From: Petunia secreta
Taxonomy: Eukaryota; Streptophyta; Magnoliopsida; Solanales; Solanaceae
NCBI GenBank assembly: GCA_029990175.1
Contig: JARKIP010000038.1
Span: forward strand, 29,395,501 to 29,459,500
DNA: 64,000 nucleotides
Reading direction: 5' to 3'
The position numbers and the translations under genes are program-made. The notes beneath the pieces are model-generated. The model searched no databases. It saw only the letters and a list, made by a program, of their open reading frames with translations, and was not told where the DNA came from. Shown here piece by piece: positions 44,080 through 56,699 of the stretch (within the stretch, counting starts at the first letter, position 1; each line of letters opens with the position of its first letter).

Positions 44080-46072
44080 GCATAATGTGTGGCCGGTTAG
44101 ATTAATCTCGTACTTTACTACTTAAACAATTGATCTTGGGAAATGTTTATGCATATGATATCTCGAAAAGGAAGACCCTAATAAAGTCGTTAACTATAAA
44201 GTATGCAGAAAACTAGTGGTCAGAGACAAAAATGGGATACAATTTGAGAGATAAATATGGTAGAGAATATCAGAAAGAATGACCATGAGTTCATGGCTGC
44301 TATACTGTGTTATGAATGGTAAATCCTTCGGAAAACATCAATACTTTCATATGCATGTGATCAAGTAGTGTGGGTGGAATCGCTATAATTCTAGTTACTT
44401 CTATGAGATAAAAGTGGTGGTAGTAGAAAATTTGACATGCCTTCTACTAATTCCTACGAACTAACTTTCGAGCAGCCTGCTACTTACACATGCATACGTA
44501 AGTAACCAATATTAAAAAAACAAAGGAAGTACCCTTACAGCTTGTGAATTAGATTTGCAGTCAGAATTTTCAACTTCCCAAGTTGGGGCTCGTGCTTTGT
44601 CTATCAAAATGATTCAAACAGGTCACCCTTTCAAAGGTCCATGATCATAAAGTCTCGGTGGGCGAAAGAATTAGAGTTTGAGTTTTATACAAAAAAAAAT
44701 GATTTTACATTATCGATCAACTTATATTTACGTGTTATAAAAAATAACGCATCTTTTTTTAAAAATTATTTTAGTACTATCGTATATACAATAATGCATA
44801 TACAATCGAATACTCAAACGGACGATAATTTTAAATCATATATGAGTATAAAGGAGAAATTATGACCCTTTTCGCATTTTAGATTGACGTCATGCATGCT
44901 TGATATTTTGATCGAAGTCACATAGAGATGCAAATTCCAATAGATATATGAATACCTTCTGTCCTGTATTTTTCGAAAAAATAGTTCATTTTATTTCAAT
45001 TTATATATGCGGCATAATTTGAATTATTATGAGGTTAAAATATATAAATTTAGTGAGAATCAGATGTAGATCGTTAAGCTAATCATTTTAATACACATAT
45101 TCATAAACTACATAAAAAGTAATACAATAATATAAATTAAAATAATTAATGATTAAATTTCTTGTTAAGAAAGTCGTGGCGACAGAACATCTCTTTGATT
45201 TCCCAATATTATTATTAGTGTCACATAAATATTGGCACAATGGAATTTCCTTCGTGTCTTATAGAACAAGATACATAGCTATTATTTTCTCCACCAATTT
45301 GGGGCTAATTAGCACTAGACTTAACAATGAATTTTCTCCATCAGTCCTCCACAAAATTTTAGTGAGCAAAGAAGTCCATTTAGACTTGATGGGTCATTCT
45401 CTTGATGCAAACAGAGGTTCAAGACTTCAAGTTTGTGTAATATTCAAGAATCTATTTTTCGTTTTGAAAATAGATTAAGGTATCTGACAATTTCTGTTTT
45501 AGGACACATTAATGTGTCCATGAAATTGTGTTTTGGAAATAAATATTTTCTTGAGCAAGCAGAAAAATGAGTACAAAACAAATGCGAAACTTTAATTTAG
45601 GAGGGGGAGAGGGTATAAAGTCTGCAAGCTTCACAAATAATTTTATGGGTTAAAAAAGATTTCAAGACTAGTGGAACATCAAATGGATAGAGACTAGAGA
45701 GTACACTATTAACGTTGAATTTCACTCACATGTTTTATGAATATAGCATGAGAGTGGTAAGGTACATAGAAAATGCACATAGTGTGGGGTTGATAATGAC
45801 AGCTGAAGGATCTGTAAAGATGATAAGCACATTGTAACTCTGATTGAGAATAGAAGATTAATTACAGGGTATATGTTGCAATTTTGTGCAGCCATAATAC
45901 TTTATTAGAAAGTTGGACTTACTGGTTTATTTAGATCCACTTTTTGATTTGTTTTATGACAATAAGGTTTCCTTACAAATAGCATCGATGACAGAATTAA
46001 AGAAGGAAGAATTTGATGAATCTTGGTGGCGTTTCCAGTAAAATCAAATAAAACAGAAACTTAGCACAAAAA
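44080..46072. other. Intergenic upstream of the kinase gene
   Basis: AT-rich with no convincing gene. The ORFs at 44641-44865 and 45149-45478 have no recognisable domains, and their composition matches the background. Confidence 0.45.
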
Positions 46073-46073
46073 T

Positions 46074-46079
46074 AAAAAA
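46074..46079 (-). terminator. Pol III terminator of the tRNA gene
   Basis: TTTTTT on the minus strand, 3 bases after the tRNA 3' end, followed by a second T-run. Confidence 0.75.
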
Positions 46080-46082
46080 CTA

Positions 46083-46156
46083 TGGCCCATGCAGGTCTCG
46101 AACCTGCGACCTTCGCGTTATTAGCACGACGCTCTAACCAACTGAGCTAATGGGCC
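46083..46156 (-). tRNA. tRNA-Ile (anticodon AAU)
   Basis: 74 bases that fold as a standard cloverleaf. The acceptor stem is GGCCCAT/ATGGGCC with discriminator A; the D arm is GCTCAGTTGGTTAGAGC; the anticodon loop is CTAATAA with anticodon AAT (read as IAU after editing); and the T arm is GCAGG-TTCGAGA-CCTGC. The internal A box (TAGCTCAGTTGG) and B box (GGTTCGAGACC) are good. There is no intron and no encoded CCA, so it is a nuclear gene. A CAA motif lies just upstream (GCAACGA) as in many plant tRNA genes. Confidence 0.95.
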
Positions 46157-47068
46157 TCGTTGCTGTATGTTCACACCAGCAATATATCCTCGCAAAATTA
46201 GATCTATTTTCTTATTGATACATCTTATAACCTTATTTCCGAGTAGTTGGACTATATATGCCTTACTTTGCTAAATATATACCTTTTGATATAAAGTACA
46301 AGTGCAAATTAACATCGACTTCTTCAATGGCTTCTTTCATATATGCAATTGCTAGTTTGGTAAATGGTAATGATTCTATTTATTTCATGGCCTCTTTGCT
46401 GCTAATTTTATGTTAAGAATTTACTGCTGCTGCTGCTGCTGCTGCAGCAGCAGCATGCAGTTACAAAAAATTATAGAGATATATTCTTGCCCACGTACAA
46501 GATATGTGTGCGACTTTCTGCTAACTAGACTTAATAGAGAACTGCATTTCAGGCAGTCATCTGAGAGGGTTGTACAACTTCAGAGAAACTGGAGTTTGAC
46601 TAATTCATATAGCCATATCAACTAGATGAATATCAGTTGCACAATGGAAGGAAAACTGAAGCATGTTAGTAATAATGCCTTTGTATAGCTTCAAATGGGA
46701 TCCCATAGCCATGTCGCCTCCAGAGAGTGAAAATTTTAATCCAAAATTCCAGTAACAAGTACTGAGTACTGCTAGCCCAAAAAAAAAAAAAAAAAAAAAG
46801 AAGAAGAACTCAGGACTTGCTAGACCTAAATGTAATTGGACAGTGGATCAGAATACAATTAGAGAGGTTACAATTTACACTCAAACCAAAGTTGGACTTA
46901 AAGAGCACAATAAGAACTGCCTTACCCCTAGCAACTCAATCAGTGCAGAAGAAACTCACACCTATTGCCAGGAAAGTTACAACCTTGTGGAAACTAGATT
47001 TAGATGTGACGGGTCCTTGGAAGTCATTTCAGAAGCTAACTTCTAAGAAGAGTGAAATGCTCACATCT
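46157..47068. other. Intergenic between tRNA and CASP-like gene
   Basis: It holds a (CTG)n(CAG)n hairpin microsatellite at about 46425-46460 and an A-run near 46778-46798. It probably includes the 3' UTR of the CASP-like gene. No other gene is visible. Confidence 0.5.
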
Positions 47069-49958
47069 TTACACTGCAGCTAGAATCCAAAACATCACTT
47101 GGGAGGAAATGGCAATAAGAAACCAGGTTATGAATGCCAAAACCACAGATAGCTCAAATCTACCACATGGAAGATGCGATGGACTACTACAGTAGTCTAA
47201 ATCTTTTGAATATAAAACAGCAATCCCTGCTGATGAGCATGCAGCTGCAAGTGATAGGGTCGCAGTAACCTGTAAAGTCAAACCAGTGAACATGAATACA
47301 GTCAACATTGGGACAAACAAATTATACAGGCATTAGCCATATGTCAACCAAGCAAATGTTGGACTTTCTTAAGGGAAAGGGATAAGCATAATTATAACAC
47401 ATAATAGAAGGTTAAGTTCCTAGGACAAGATATACACATTATGAAATCGAAAAAAACAGAAAGGAAGTTCTGAAATGATGTTGAAAGCATAAGATTATGT
47501 TCAGGAAAGGCGAAATGGGAGGATCTCTTTTGAAGGTGTGACCCTAACAAAGGCAAGGCCAAGCTACTGATGTCAATTCATGTAGATAAGAGGAGTTTAA
47601 GCCACGGAGAAAAAGCACATGATCAGTGGAACAGAAATGCCCTGCATAGAGCATGTCAGGGAAGTCACACACATCTAGTGACAGAAGGATGTTTGCCGTA
47701 GTTAAGGTGAACGTCTGGCAATGATAACAATGACAATTGAAGCATAATACTTGTACAGCTCTCAACTGCAGGAAATACTCCTTTACAGTGTCCAAAACAT
47801 ACTAAACTGGAAAGGGTCAATATTACTCACTGAAATATCAGATGTTACTTGTGATCAAAGAAAACTTTTCTTCTAAACTCGCATGTTTGTGAGACCAATG
47901 GCAAGAAATTTGGGCCATTATTGCTTTTAGTTAAGGGAACCAGCTCACTCATTCTTGGTAAAACTGTGACAAAAAGGAGATAATAAAGTACAAACTCTTT
48001 CAGGAACAAAACAAGAGTGAGAAAAAATGAATGAGGAAGATTGAGTAAGGGAAAAGTGTGCTTATACTGTATCAGTTATACATATTCAAATACATTACAT
48101 AAAAAAGCAAAGTGAAAGTACATACCCAGTCTCCAACAACAAATAGGCTCACTAAGACTGGATTTTGAAGGTCTCGTTTAATCCTTAGCGCATATATGTC
48201 TAGACATGCAAGCCCAAAGCTCCACAATACTTGAAGCGCCATTGATGCAATCAAATAGCTGCAAGATATGCCACAGATTTATAAACCATGCATAATCATG
48301 AAAAGAGAAAGACATACATTAAGCGGGAGTAAGCTATGCTATTTTAAGAGGTCCACAGGCTGATCGACAGGTAATGAAAAATTTGGCATACAATAATGCA
48401 AAGAAAGAATTAAAAGAGCATTACTGTGCATGTACATAAGAATCAATATGACATAGGAGGTGCGAATCTTTTCAGAACCAATAAGAAAAAATGCGTATCA
48501 GGTGTGGGAGCCTTTGTCCTTCAAGTATCCTGTCGAGTTCATAGAACTCCTCATATATATTGAACGTGAGAACTGAAATGCAAAATATGCAACAGACTGT
48601 CATGGATTAACCTATAATCAATACAGACATTATGAGTAGGGTCTGCGAAACGTAAAATCAAGAGTTAATAACAATTCTTATATATGAAGGCCTCTCATCG
48701 AGTATTGTTCAAATGCGAAGATACCCATATCTTTACCCTCCTCTTTGAAGGTACAACGTCCCTGTCACATTGGATGAGGCGTGCTTTAACATAGAGGATA
48801 TCAAAGTCAGTAACTAGGCCTCTCTTTATCTAGCAATTATATATTAGATAGGCCCCTTCTTACTTAACAGGAAGAGAAAAGGACTTAGAGCCCGTTTGGG
48901 TGATTATTATAAGTAGCTTATAAGTTATAAGTTGCTTATAAGCCACTTTTCCTAACTTCTCACTTTTGGCTTATTTAAGCACAAAATTGCTTATAAGCTC
49001 ATTATTTTTTGAGTTACCAAACACTCATTAATGAGCTTATAAGCACTTTTGTGTTTTTAAGCTACTTTTAAGCTTACCCAAACGGGCAGTCAGGTCCTCT
49101 CAGATGAAATAAGATATATTAGACGCATGCAGACAGGTTCCTTAAGAAGCTAGAGCAAATATTATATGCTAGAATCATTATATAGTCTGATATTCAATCG
49201 ATTTTTTTGCTTTCAGCTTTCTTCTGTGGAAACTAAGACAGTCCAAACTACTTCATAAAACTTTGACTAGCATGATAATTAGTTCCAAGCTTTTTAAGCA
49301 TGCATTTTTCCTTCCCCTTTCTAATATGTTTCCAAACTACTGTTGTCTTCTTTACTTGCTAGTTTTCTTAAGCCGAGGGTCTTTCGGAAACATTCTCTCT
49401 ACCTCACTCGAGGTGAAGGTAAGGTATGCATACACCTCACCCTCCCCAGATCCCACTTGTGGAATTATACTGGGTAATGTTGTTGTCGTTGTTGCCTTAT
49501 TAGCTTGGTGGAAAATCAGATGGTCAAAAGCAGATATCCCCTTTTGCCTCTCCTTTCCTCTAAATTCCTTTAGTTTTCATACATATCATATATAACTGCA
49601 GAATAACTAGAACGACGCCTTAGTCGGCTACATGAATCCTCATTGACCATGTTATCCTTGGTTAAATTCGTAGTAATATGTGATAATGCAACATAGACAT
49701 AGAGTAATGAGCCATTGAGCTAAACATAATCAAGAGAATCATAACAAGGAGTCAATAAGCCCACCTTGCCAAAAACATAGCTAAAGAATACACTAAAAAT
49801 TAAGCCAAGAAATGTAAGGGCATATACCAGAAAGCAGTGTAATTAGAGAAGCCAGAAGCAGAAACCATGACACCAATTGAACCAGCAGCAAATAAACATT
49901 GTCCAAATCTCAATAACAACCCACTCACACTTCCTGGACTTCCCACAAATGCTTTCAT
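47069..49958 (-). CDS. CASP-like membrane protein, group 5B type, three exons
   Basis: A four-span plasma-membrane protein of the Casparian-strip-protein-like family (MARVEL-like fold); group 5 functions are largely unknown. Exon 1 is 49958-49828 (MKAFVGSPGSVSGLLLRFGQ, ASGFSNYTAF), exon 2 is 48258-48126 (LIASMALQVLWSFGLACLD, NPVLVSLFVVGDW), and exon 3 is 47269-47069 (VTATLSLAAACSSAGIAVLY, WFLIAISSQVMFWILAAV). Introns of 1569 and 856 bases have GT..AG ends (CTG|GTATAT..CTTGCAG and TGG|GTATGT..TTTACAG). Exon lengths 131, 133 and 201 give 154 codons plus stop, the normal length for CASPL5B. All four hydrophobic segments are present and no frame break is seen, so the gene looks functional. Intron 1 carries a MITE and a SINE remnant. 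Confidence 0.9.
48890..49087. mobile_element. hAT-type MITE in intron 1 of the CASP-like gene
   Basis: 198 bases with perfect 12-base terminal inverted repeats GCCCGTTTGGGT / ACCCAAACGGGC and an interior rich in CTTATAAG words. This is a common Solanaceae hAT-MITE pattern. No clear 8-base target duplication is left. Confidence 0.7.
49371..49494 (+). mobile_element. SINE (Au/TS-like), 3' part
   Basis: The + strand reads AGCCGAGGGTCTTTCGGAAAC, then GGTAAGGTATGCATACACC, CCTCCCCAGATCCCACTTGTGG, ATTATACTGGGTAATG and ends in TTGTTG-type repeats. This is the body and tail of the plant Au/TS SINE family. A second, very short tail-like piece (GCGATTACACTGGGTATGTT) lies at about 50001-50020, just upstream of the CASP-like start codon. 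Confidence 0.7.
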
Positions 49959-52495
49959 AATTCAAATACTTATTCTTCTTAATCCTCCCACCTCACTCGT
50001 GCGATTACACTGGGTATGTTATCAGTACTTATTCTTCCCAACAAATACTTATCAAAGTTCAGACCTTTTCTTCAAGAAAACCAAAAGGGCTCTTTCAAGA
50101 ACCTTAAATCCTTGTATTTTCCCTAATTTCAACAACCCCATTTACCAAATTGATGTGTTACATTTATTTCTGATTTGATGAATGAAACAAATGTATCATC
50201 CAAACAATGCACCCCAAGTGTACCGTTGAGTTAACATTACAAGTAAAGAAAATTAACTTTAGTGATGGGTTTATTTTGTACTTATATTATATTGTTGTTA
50301 GATTAGATATTTGTACTAGTTCCGACAAGAATGTACAGTGGTGGTGCTAGTTCTGGGAGACAGTCCAACGTGGCCTTTGCACTTTTGCTTTTCTTAGCTT
50401 ATAGAGTAATTAAATAGAGTACTAACATTTGTGATGTGTCTATTAAAAAAAGTTTTTATAAATTATAGGTAGTTGATTAAGATGCACTAATACTCTAATT
50501 TATGACGTGTAAAATCAAATAATCGATTTGATATAACTACTGAGTATGAGATGTTTGGCAAAGCTTATAAATTGATCAAACTTGTTTTTAAACACTTTTT
50601 GAGTTATTTATGTGTTTATAAATACACTCATTACTTATGGCTTTCACCTTATAAGCATTTTTAGTTTCACCAAATATTTTCTATTTTATCGCTAAAATAT
50701 ATTATAATTCATGAAATATCATTTTCAAGACGAAATTTTCTAACTCCCTCTTTATTCCATATTTGTCATTTGTCATTTTAAATGTAAAGATACTTATAAA
50801 TTTATATTTTTTTATAAATAATTTAAAGGATATTTTAGTCATTTTAAAAATATACTTATTAATTAGTAGCATTTTTTATCAAACAAACCAACTGCTTATT
50901 TTTATATTCAACACTTTCATCCAAATACAGAACTGCTTATTTATAAAATCAGATTCAGCACCTTAAAGTGCTTTTCAGCACTTGATGCTTATCAGCCACT
51001 TTAAATCAGTTAACCCAAACGGACTCGATGAATAAAATTTTATAGCAATTACTATACACTGTCCATTTTTATGTGGTGTAAATAAGCCATATATATTTAT
51101 GTGGAAGGAAATTATTTGATACAGGGAGGGGCGGTTCCAATGTGTAAAACACTGTTCACGAGAACCCATACTCTCCCGACGAAATTAGATATATTATATA
51201 TATATTATTCAAAATATGTATAATATGATGTTCGCGAACTCATACTCTAAAAGTTTAAATGGTTCACTTGGTCAAGTCAGAGGTCACTTATATGTAGGAG
51301 TTGAGATCAATCCTATTTAAATGCCTTTTATATTTAACCTGAATATGTAATATGATCTTTTGATGAAAGTAATTCCCGACCATTTTTGGCACGATGAAAT
51401 ACACCATCTAACAATGGTGAGCTTATCCTCTTGAAATTCTAGATACAGCTCAGGATAAAGACAAATTATTTCTACTTATAGAAATATGAAATTCTTTTTA
51501 AAATAAATTAAAAGAGAAATTATGACATATAAATTGAGACATGAGAAATTTCAACTAAAACCTACTATATATCTTTTAGATTTATTTAAACAATAATTTA
51601 ACACATTACGCCATCATATTGTATGTGTATGATCGTAGGTATAATCTACTCAATGAATAGATTACTAGCACGTCATTGAAGGAAAATAATCTCAATAATT
51701 TAGAAAATCCTGGACGACACAATTACATTGTGCGACACTTAAGTTGCATCTTTGCACATAATCGTTATGTACTATGGGGTTAGACTTTGGTAGATCCCCA
51801 AAATCTCAGTTTCGCGCAAGTTCTTTATCACATGGCTAAAAATTAAACACCAGATGTCCACAAAAACGTTCTTGTATAGTTGTATTAGTTGTTGAACATT
51901 AAGATGGGTTTTTTGCTTAAACAATCATGTTTTAAACTTGAAATAATCACTTCATTTATCCAAAGAACTTCGCTACGTGTCCTCACAAACGACTAGTGTT
52001 GTTTTTTTGTCTTCACTTAAGAATATTTTAGTAAAATAGCCTACATTTCAACTAAAGGCAACAATTCAAGTTATGAATCGACAAGTACTGCCTCTTCAAT
52101 ATATCAAAGAGGAAGTGTTGCATGTGAAAATGTGGGAAGAGATTTATGGCGCAAGTGATGCTTTGGCAACACTTAAAGTTATCTAGGAGAATTTGGGAAG
52201 AGATTAAAGGGCAAGTGTTGTCTATGCAAGAGGGGGTCAAAGTTCAGTGCTGTCTAAGCCTCTTACAAGAATGGGAGGGTGGGATGCGGGCGTCATTATA
52301 AGATTTGTTGGGGGTATATCTATCCGAAATCTATTCATTAAACTTAGCGGATGTCATTTTTGCTAAACCACTGTTAACGGTGTCAAAAAGGCAAACCACC
52401 ACCTATGGACTATGGTGTCATAGTTTTGCAATTCTTCCAGAGTTCTCTATGTGGTCTGTGGAATCAGTAGTAGCTAGCTAGGTCTGTCTAAGACC
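49959..52495. other. Intergenic region upstream of the CASP-like gene
   Basis: AT-rich. It presumably contains the CASP-like promoter. A possible hAT-MITE spans about 50545-51029 (left GATGTTTGGCAAAGCTTATAA, right CACTTTAAATCAGTTAACCC followed by AAACGGAC). A stretch near 52060-52260 with repeated AAGT.TTGC words may be related to the repeat at 12.65 kb. I see no gene. Confidence 0.45.
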
Positions 52496-53341
52496 TAGGG
52501 GTGTACATGAGTCGGTTTGGATCGGTTTTTTCATTAAAAAAAAAACCAAACCAACTATATCGGTTTGTTAAATCCAAAAACCAAACCAAACCAACATAAA
52601 ATCGATTTTTGCGGTTTCGGTTTTTTTGGTTTTTCGGTTTGTTCCGGTTTATAAAAAAATGCAAGAAACAAGTAAACTTATACCAAGACAATTGCATTAT
52701 ACAAGAATAAGGCTCGCTCAAAATAACTGCGACATCCTATTATACGAAAAGACGTACTACTTAATTACATAACTAAGGTGAACGAATACTCCATAAGCCT
52801 AAAACTCCAAAAACAAGTTTTTGGAGCAGACTGAACACAAATGAACAGAGGAACTGAAATGCATTTGTATGGGACAAGCAGAGTCCAACTCAAGGGAAAT
52901 GCATTAGTAACAACACATGATGAGTTAAAGGAAATTTTTTTTGATACAACTCAACGTACTAAAAGATAGCTTAACATGTTATAAAATCAACATTGATGAA
53001 TGTAAAGCAAATGCTAATTGATTTTGTCAATTGGGTCCTCAGCTCCTCACATTCAATAACTATGAATTCACTCCAGAATTAAAGTACAAATTTTACAAAC
53101 TAGAAAATAATTTATAAAATCTTTATAATTAGATTATAATTAATAGATACTTTTTATATATACTTTATATAATGTCGGTTTGGTTCGATTTTATTTTTGT
53201 CAATACCAAACCAAACCAAGAATAGTCGGGTTTTTTTTTTAATCACCAAACCGACCAAACCAACCCACAAGTCGGTTTTTTTTCGGTTTGGTTTGGTTCG
53301 TCGGTTCGGTTTGACTTGACGGTTCGACTTGTACACCCCTA
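52496..53341. mobile_element. hAT-like non-autonomous element rich in CGGTTTGGTT
   Basis: 846 bases with TAGGGGTGTACA / TGTACACCCCTA termini and the perfect 8-base target duplication CTAAGACC (52488-52495 and 53342-53349). The 8-base TSD and the TAGGG end fit hAT. The subterminal 150 bases at each side are full of CGGTTTGG and CCAAACCAAACC words. The interior is AT-rich and non-coding. Confidence 0.85.
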
Positions 53342-53386
53342 CTAAGACCTATACAAAATACTGAATAGTACAGTAACACATTATTT

Positions 53387-53603
53387 TACTCTCTCATCTC
53401 AATTTATGTAAAAATATTTCACTAAGCATAAAGTTTAAGGTATATATTAAGATATTTGAAATTTGCGGTTTAAAACAAACTATAAAAAATTTACGTACGG
53501 TAAATTATTTTATAAAGTTAAATTATTGCCAAATACAAAAAATCAAAAAAGAAAAATTGTTGATTAAAAAAAAAGTGTCACATCAATTGGAAGAGATAGA
53601 GTA
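53387..53603. mobile_element. Stowaway-like MITE
   Basis: The left end TACTCTCTCATCTCAATTTA and the right end (reverse complement TACTCTATCTCTTCCAATTG), each running on to ATGT/ATGTGACA, flank an AT-rich core. It is non-coding. The following 53604-54149 shows no gene. Confidence 0.5.
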
Positions 53604-54149
53604 TACATAAGGAGGATAGGCTCCTTCTGCACTGCTCACTCTTGGCAACTGCACCAATGCAACTTTTATCATTTGCTATAGGAAAACAAGAGGAAAACTT
53701 GGCTCATCAAATACATGAAATCAAGAACTGGTGATTTGCATCCAACTTTTATTGAAACTTACTAATTAGAAAACATGTGATATACAGTCTAATCTTGTTA
53801 ATCATATAAATTAAAACTACTCCTGCAAATTGCAAGACCTAATTAATCCAGAGTATAATTCAATCATTACCAATGTCGCCACGAAATTACATAGTACTTC
53901 TCCAACTAGTCCGTCTCCTCCCTCCTTTATTTGCCATTTCCCTATGATGTAGGGCCAAAAAACGAGAGAAAAAGAAACACACACACATGTACACTATGCG
54001 CAGGTGCAACTTCTATATTCACCTAAATAAGAAAGAAAAAAAAAGGGATAATCTAGAGAGCCAAATATTCATAGCACTTCCTATAGTGTATAGATTAAAC
54101 AAACCCAACCAGTATTTCCTTAATTATAGACTAACTGAATGTTCATTGC

Positions 54150-54311
54150 TCACACACCTCCAAAATCACCATCACAACTGCAGCCGCTGATGCCTTTGCT
54201 TTTATGACCATGAGATCTCATCTTGCAGCTAAGGCAGCAGCAGAGGAGTCCTATGAGTAAAATGAAAGCTGTAGCAGAAGCTATAGCCTCACCCCACTTC
54301 ATGGAATTCAT
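54150..54311 (-). CDS. 53-residue membrane peptide with cysteine-rich tail, unrecognised
   Basis: The short frame starts MNSMKWGEAIASATAFILL. Residues 8-28 form a single hydrophobic span ending in a cluster of cysteines (GLLCCCLSCK). A basic, His/Lys/Ser-rich stretch follows, then GCSCDGDFGGV at the C-terminus. I cannot name a family. The span plus cysteine cluster suggests a small tail-exposed or palmitoylated membrane peptide, which is inference. A TATA box (TATATAA on the minus strand, 54355-54361) lies about 45 bases upstream of the ATG, and there is no competing upstream ATG. The composition is much more GC-rich than the flanks, which supports a real gene. Confidence 0.5.
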   Translation of the reverse strand: MNSMKWGEAIASATAFILLIGLLCCCLSCKMRSHGHKSKGISGCSCDGDFGGV

Positions 54312-54541
54312 TATCCTGTTGAGTTAATTTAGCCCTGATCATAGATCTCCTCGTATTATATACTGCTATAGCTCATGTCATGTTAAATGCAATGCTATTA
54401 GTTCTCTGGAAAAAGTTAAGAAAAAAATATTAGTAGTTGGAGAAGAATATGGAGAAAGGAATTGCATGGGATCTTCTGAATGGAAAGTTGGATGTAGATG
54501 ATATGTTTAGCTGACCTCACCTTCGGAAGCTATAATATTTT

Positions 54542-54805
54542 TACTCCCTCTGTTTCACAATGGATGACATGTTTCGGATTTTGAGAGTCAAATGAGTTTA
54601 TTTTTTGACCGTAATAGTTTTATATGACTTTCAAATATTTTGAATTATTAATTATTGTGACTTATAATTTTTTTGTGCAGTTTCTAAATATATAAATATC
54701 GTTCCAAAAAAAATTAAAGATTATATGTTCAAATTCACGGTCAAAATAAACTCGTTTGACTCTCGAAATCTAAAACATACCATCATTTTTGGAACAGAAG
54801 GAATA
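54542..54805. mobile_element. MITE with ~50-base terminal inverted repeats
   Basis: The left end TACTCCCTCTGTTTCACAAT..GACATGTTTCGGATTTTGAGAGTCAAA is mirrored by the right end (reverse complement TATTCCTTCTGTTCCAAAAA..GGTATGTTTTAGATTTCGAGAGTCAAA). The 264-base element is non-coding, of the TACTCCCTC family. Confidence 0.7.
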
Positions 54806-55632
54806 TATTTTAGTTTGCATATCTATGTAAAAGACAGTAGGGCCTCACTATAACCAAGCCTTGGATCCGCCTTTGCACATAACAATGCATTTTATGATAA
54901 AAAATATGGTAGTACTTACCAATTGTGGAGTTTAGCAATTGTCATATTATTTTAGAATTAGTAAAATGACTTCAATTATTATTAATCATGAAGAAAATAA
55001 ATTACAAAATATTTTTATAAAAAAAGGAATATGATTTCGTCTACAAGACAAAAGTTCTTAGGAGTATCTGTTATCTAATGTGCAAAGAACTTGGAAGTAG
55101 GAGGGAAAAAAAAGAGAGGCTACATGTCATCACTAAAGGAACTTCAATTTTTTTCTTTTTGGCTACTAATTCAAGTTTTCTTCAGTTTTTTTTTTTTTCT
55201 TTTTGGCACCCCACAAGTTAAAAGACAACTGAAAAAAGGAGCTAAAATACGAATGACGAGGTTAAGAATAAAATTTTATTGATGTTATGGTAAAAAATAT
55301 TGTATTAAAGGAAAAATATTGTATTAAAGGAAAAATATTTTTCTTAATTTGTTAATATGATATCAATGCATGCGACTATTAGTAATAAACTACACGTAGT
55401 TTCAAAAAAAAAAAAAAGGAAAAATGTACTTACCTTCAATTTTATAATGGAGGATTAAATTGTCTCATGTCCAATAATTCTAGGAAAATTTGGATATTTT
55501 TCTTGTTATGGAGCAACTGTTAGTATAGGGAGGAAATTATTTAGCTACATGGCTAGTCAAGAGGGATTTTTTTAGTTAATTGACTAACGACGAGAGTAAA
55601 TTTGTGTTCAAAACGAAAAGAAGTGTAAGTTA
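54806..55632. other. AT-rich intergenic stretch
   Basis: It holds poly-A and poly-T tracts and a short direct repeat (ATATTGTATTAAAGGAAAA at about 55287-55329). No gene is visible. Confidence 0.45.
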
Positions 55633-55850
55633 TACTCCATAAGTTTCAAATTGTATGTCATAACTTGATTTGGCATAATTTTTTTAAAAAAAAATGAAAG
55701 ACTTTTGAGCTTGTGTCTAAATAAGTCATAGAATTTGTATGTGGTATATCATCTCATTGAGGCTAAGTTAAAAATTTGAAATTAAATTGAATATATAATT
55801 GTGTCATTCTAATAAAAAAGTTGTGTCATTCGTTAAAACAAAGTGAGTAC
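55633..55850. mobile_element. Stowaway-like MITE, worn
   Basis: TACTCCATAAGTTTCAAATT at the left and, inverted, GTACTCACTTTGTTTTAACG at the right, with TGTCATAACTT/TGACACAACTT next to them. The core is AT-rich. From 55851 to 56699 nothing further is recognised. Confidence 0.45.
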
Positions 55851-56699
55851 AATTTTCCCTTTGCTCTTGAGAAGATTGTGATGCATAGATGGTCTAAGCT
55901 CGAAAGAAGCCAAGCAAACCACCCTGAATTATTAAAACACCCCACAATTTTAATCATAATATCACGAGTTTGATTTCTGATAATAATCATATGACTACAT
56001 TTATTGTCTTGTTTAATCTCTCTTAAATGACCTATTTAGTATATGGATAAAGAGATTGCAGAAATGGAGTTCTGGTCGTTCTATAATTTGTAGGGGTAAT
56101 TAGTGATGCTCATTGGTTAAGAATTTGTTTTTGTTTTCCCATGTAAAATTGTCCAACTATTTTTAATCTTTTTACCCAATATAAAAGTTGTCAACTTTTC
56201 TTCTATTCGGATCATATGCTTGCAAGAAAGGTGCATGCTTTGTATCTTTATCCATTGAGAAAAAGCACTTTAACATATGGTGAGAACGTTTGAATCATGT
56301 AATTAGATTGCTGCTTACTATTTATGAGTGATTCTTTAAAGCACAAAAGAGCTCACCTGATTGAAAGTGATTTTCTGTCTGATTTTATTCTGGGTGGCAC
56401 TATAATTTGTCAAAAAGGCCATGATACGGTGGAAATATTTATTAGTAAAATAATGAATAAAAGCTAAGAAAATTTCAGCATTCCACGATTGGCCAGAAAA
56501 ATGCACGGGTTGTTCTTTCGGTTCATGTATCCACTGATGCACCTAAACGTGTTACATGAGAGTTTTTGATGGCGGATTTAAAAGCTCAGTGATTAATAAG
56601 GTGAAAAAAACGAAAAAAGACTGAGGTTTTAATTTTGATAACATCACCTCAATCTTAAATTTTTTCTTTATATGCTTTAGTAGATAGAAAGACTCTTTG

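Noticed and set aside
45149..45478. 109-residue + strand ORF in the kinase upstream region
   Set aside because: Composition is like the background, no recognised motif, and no promoter or splice signals were found.
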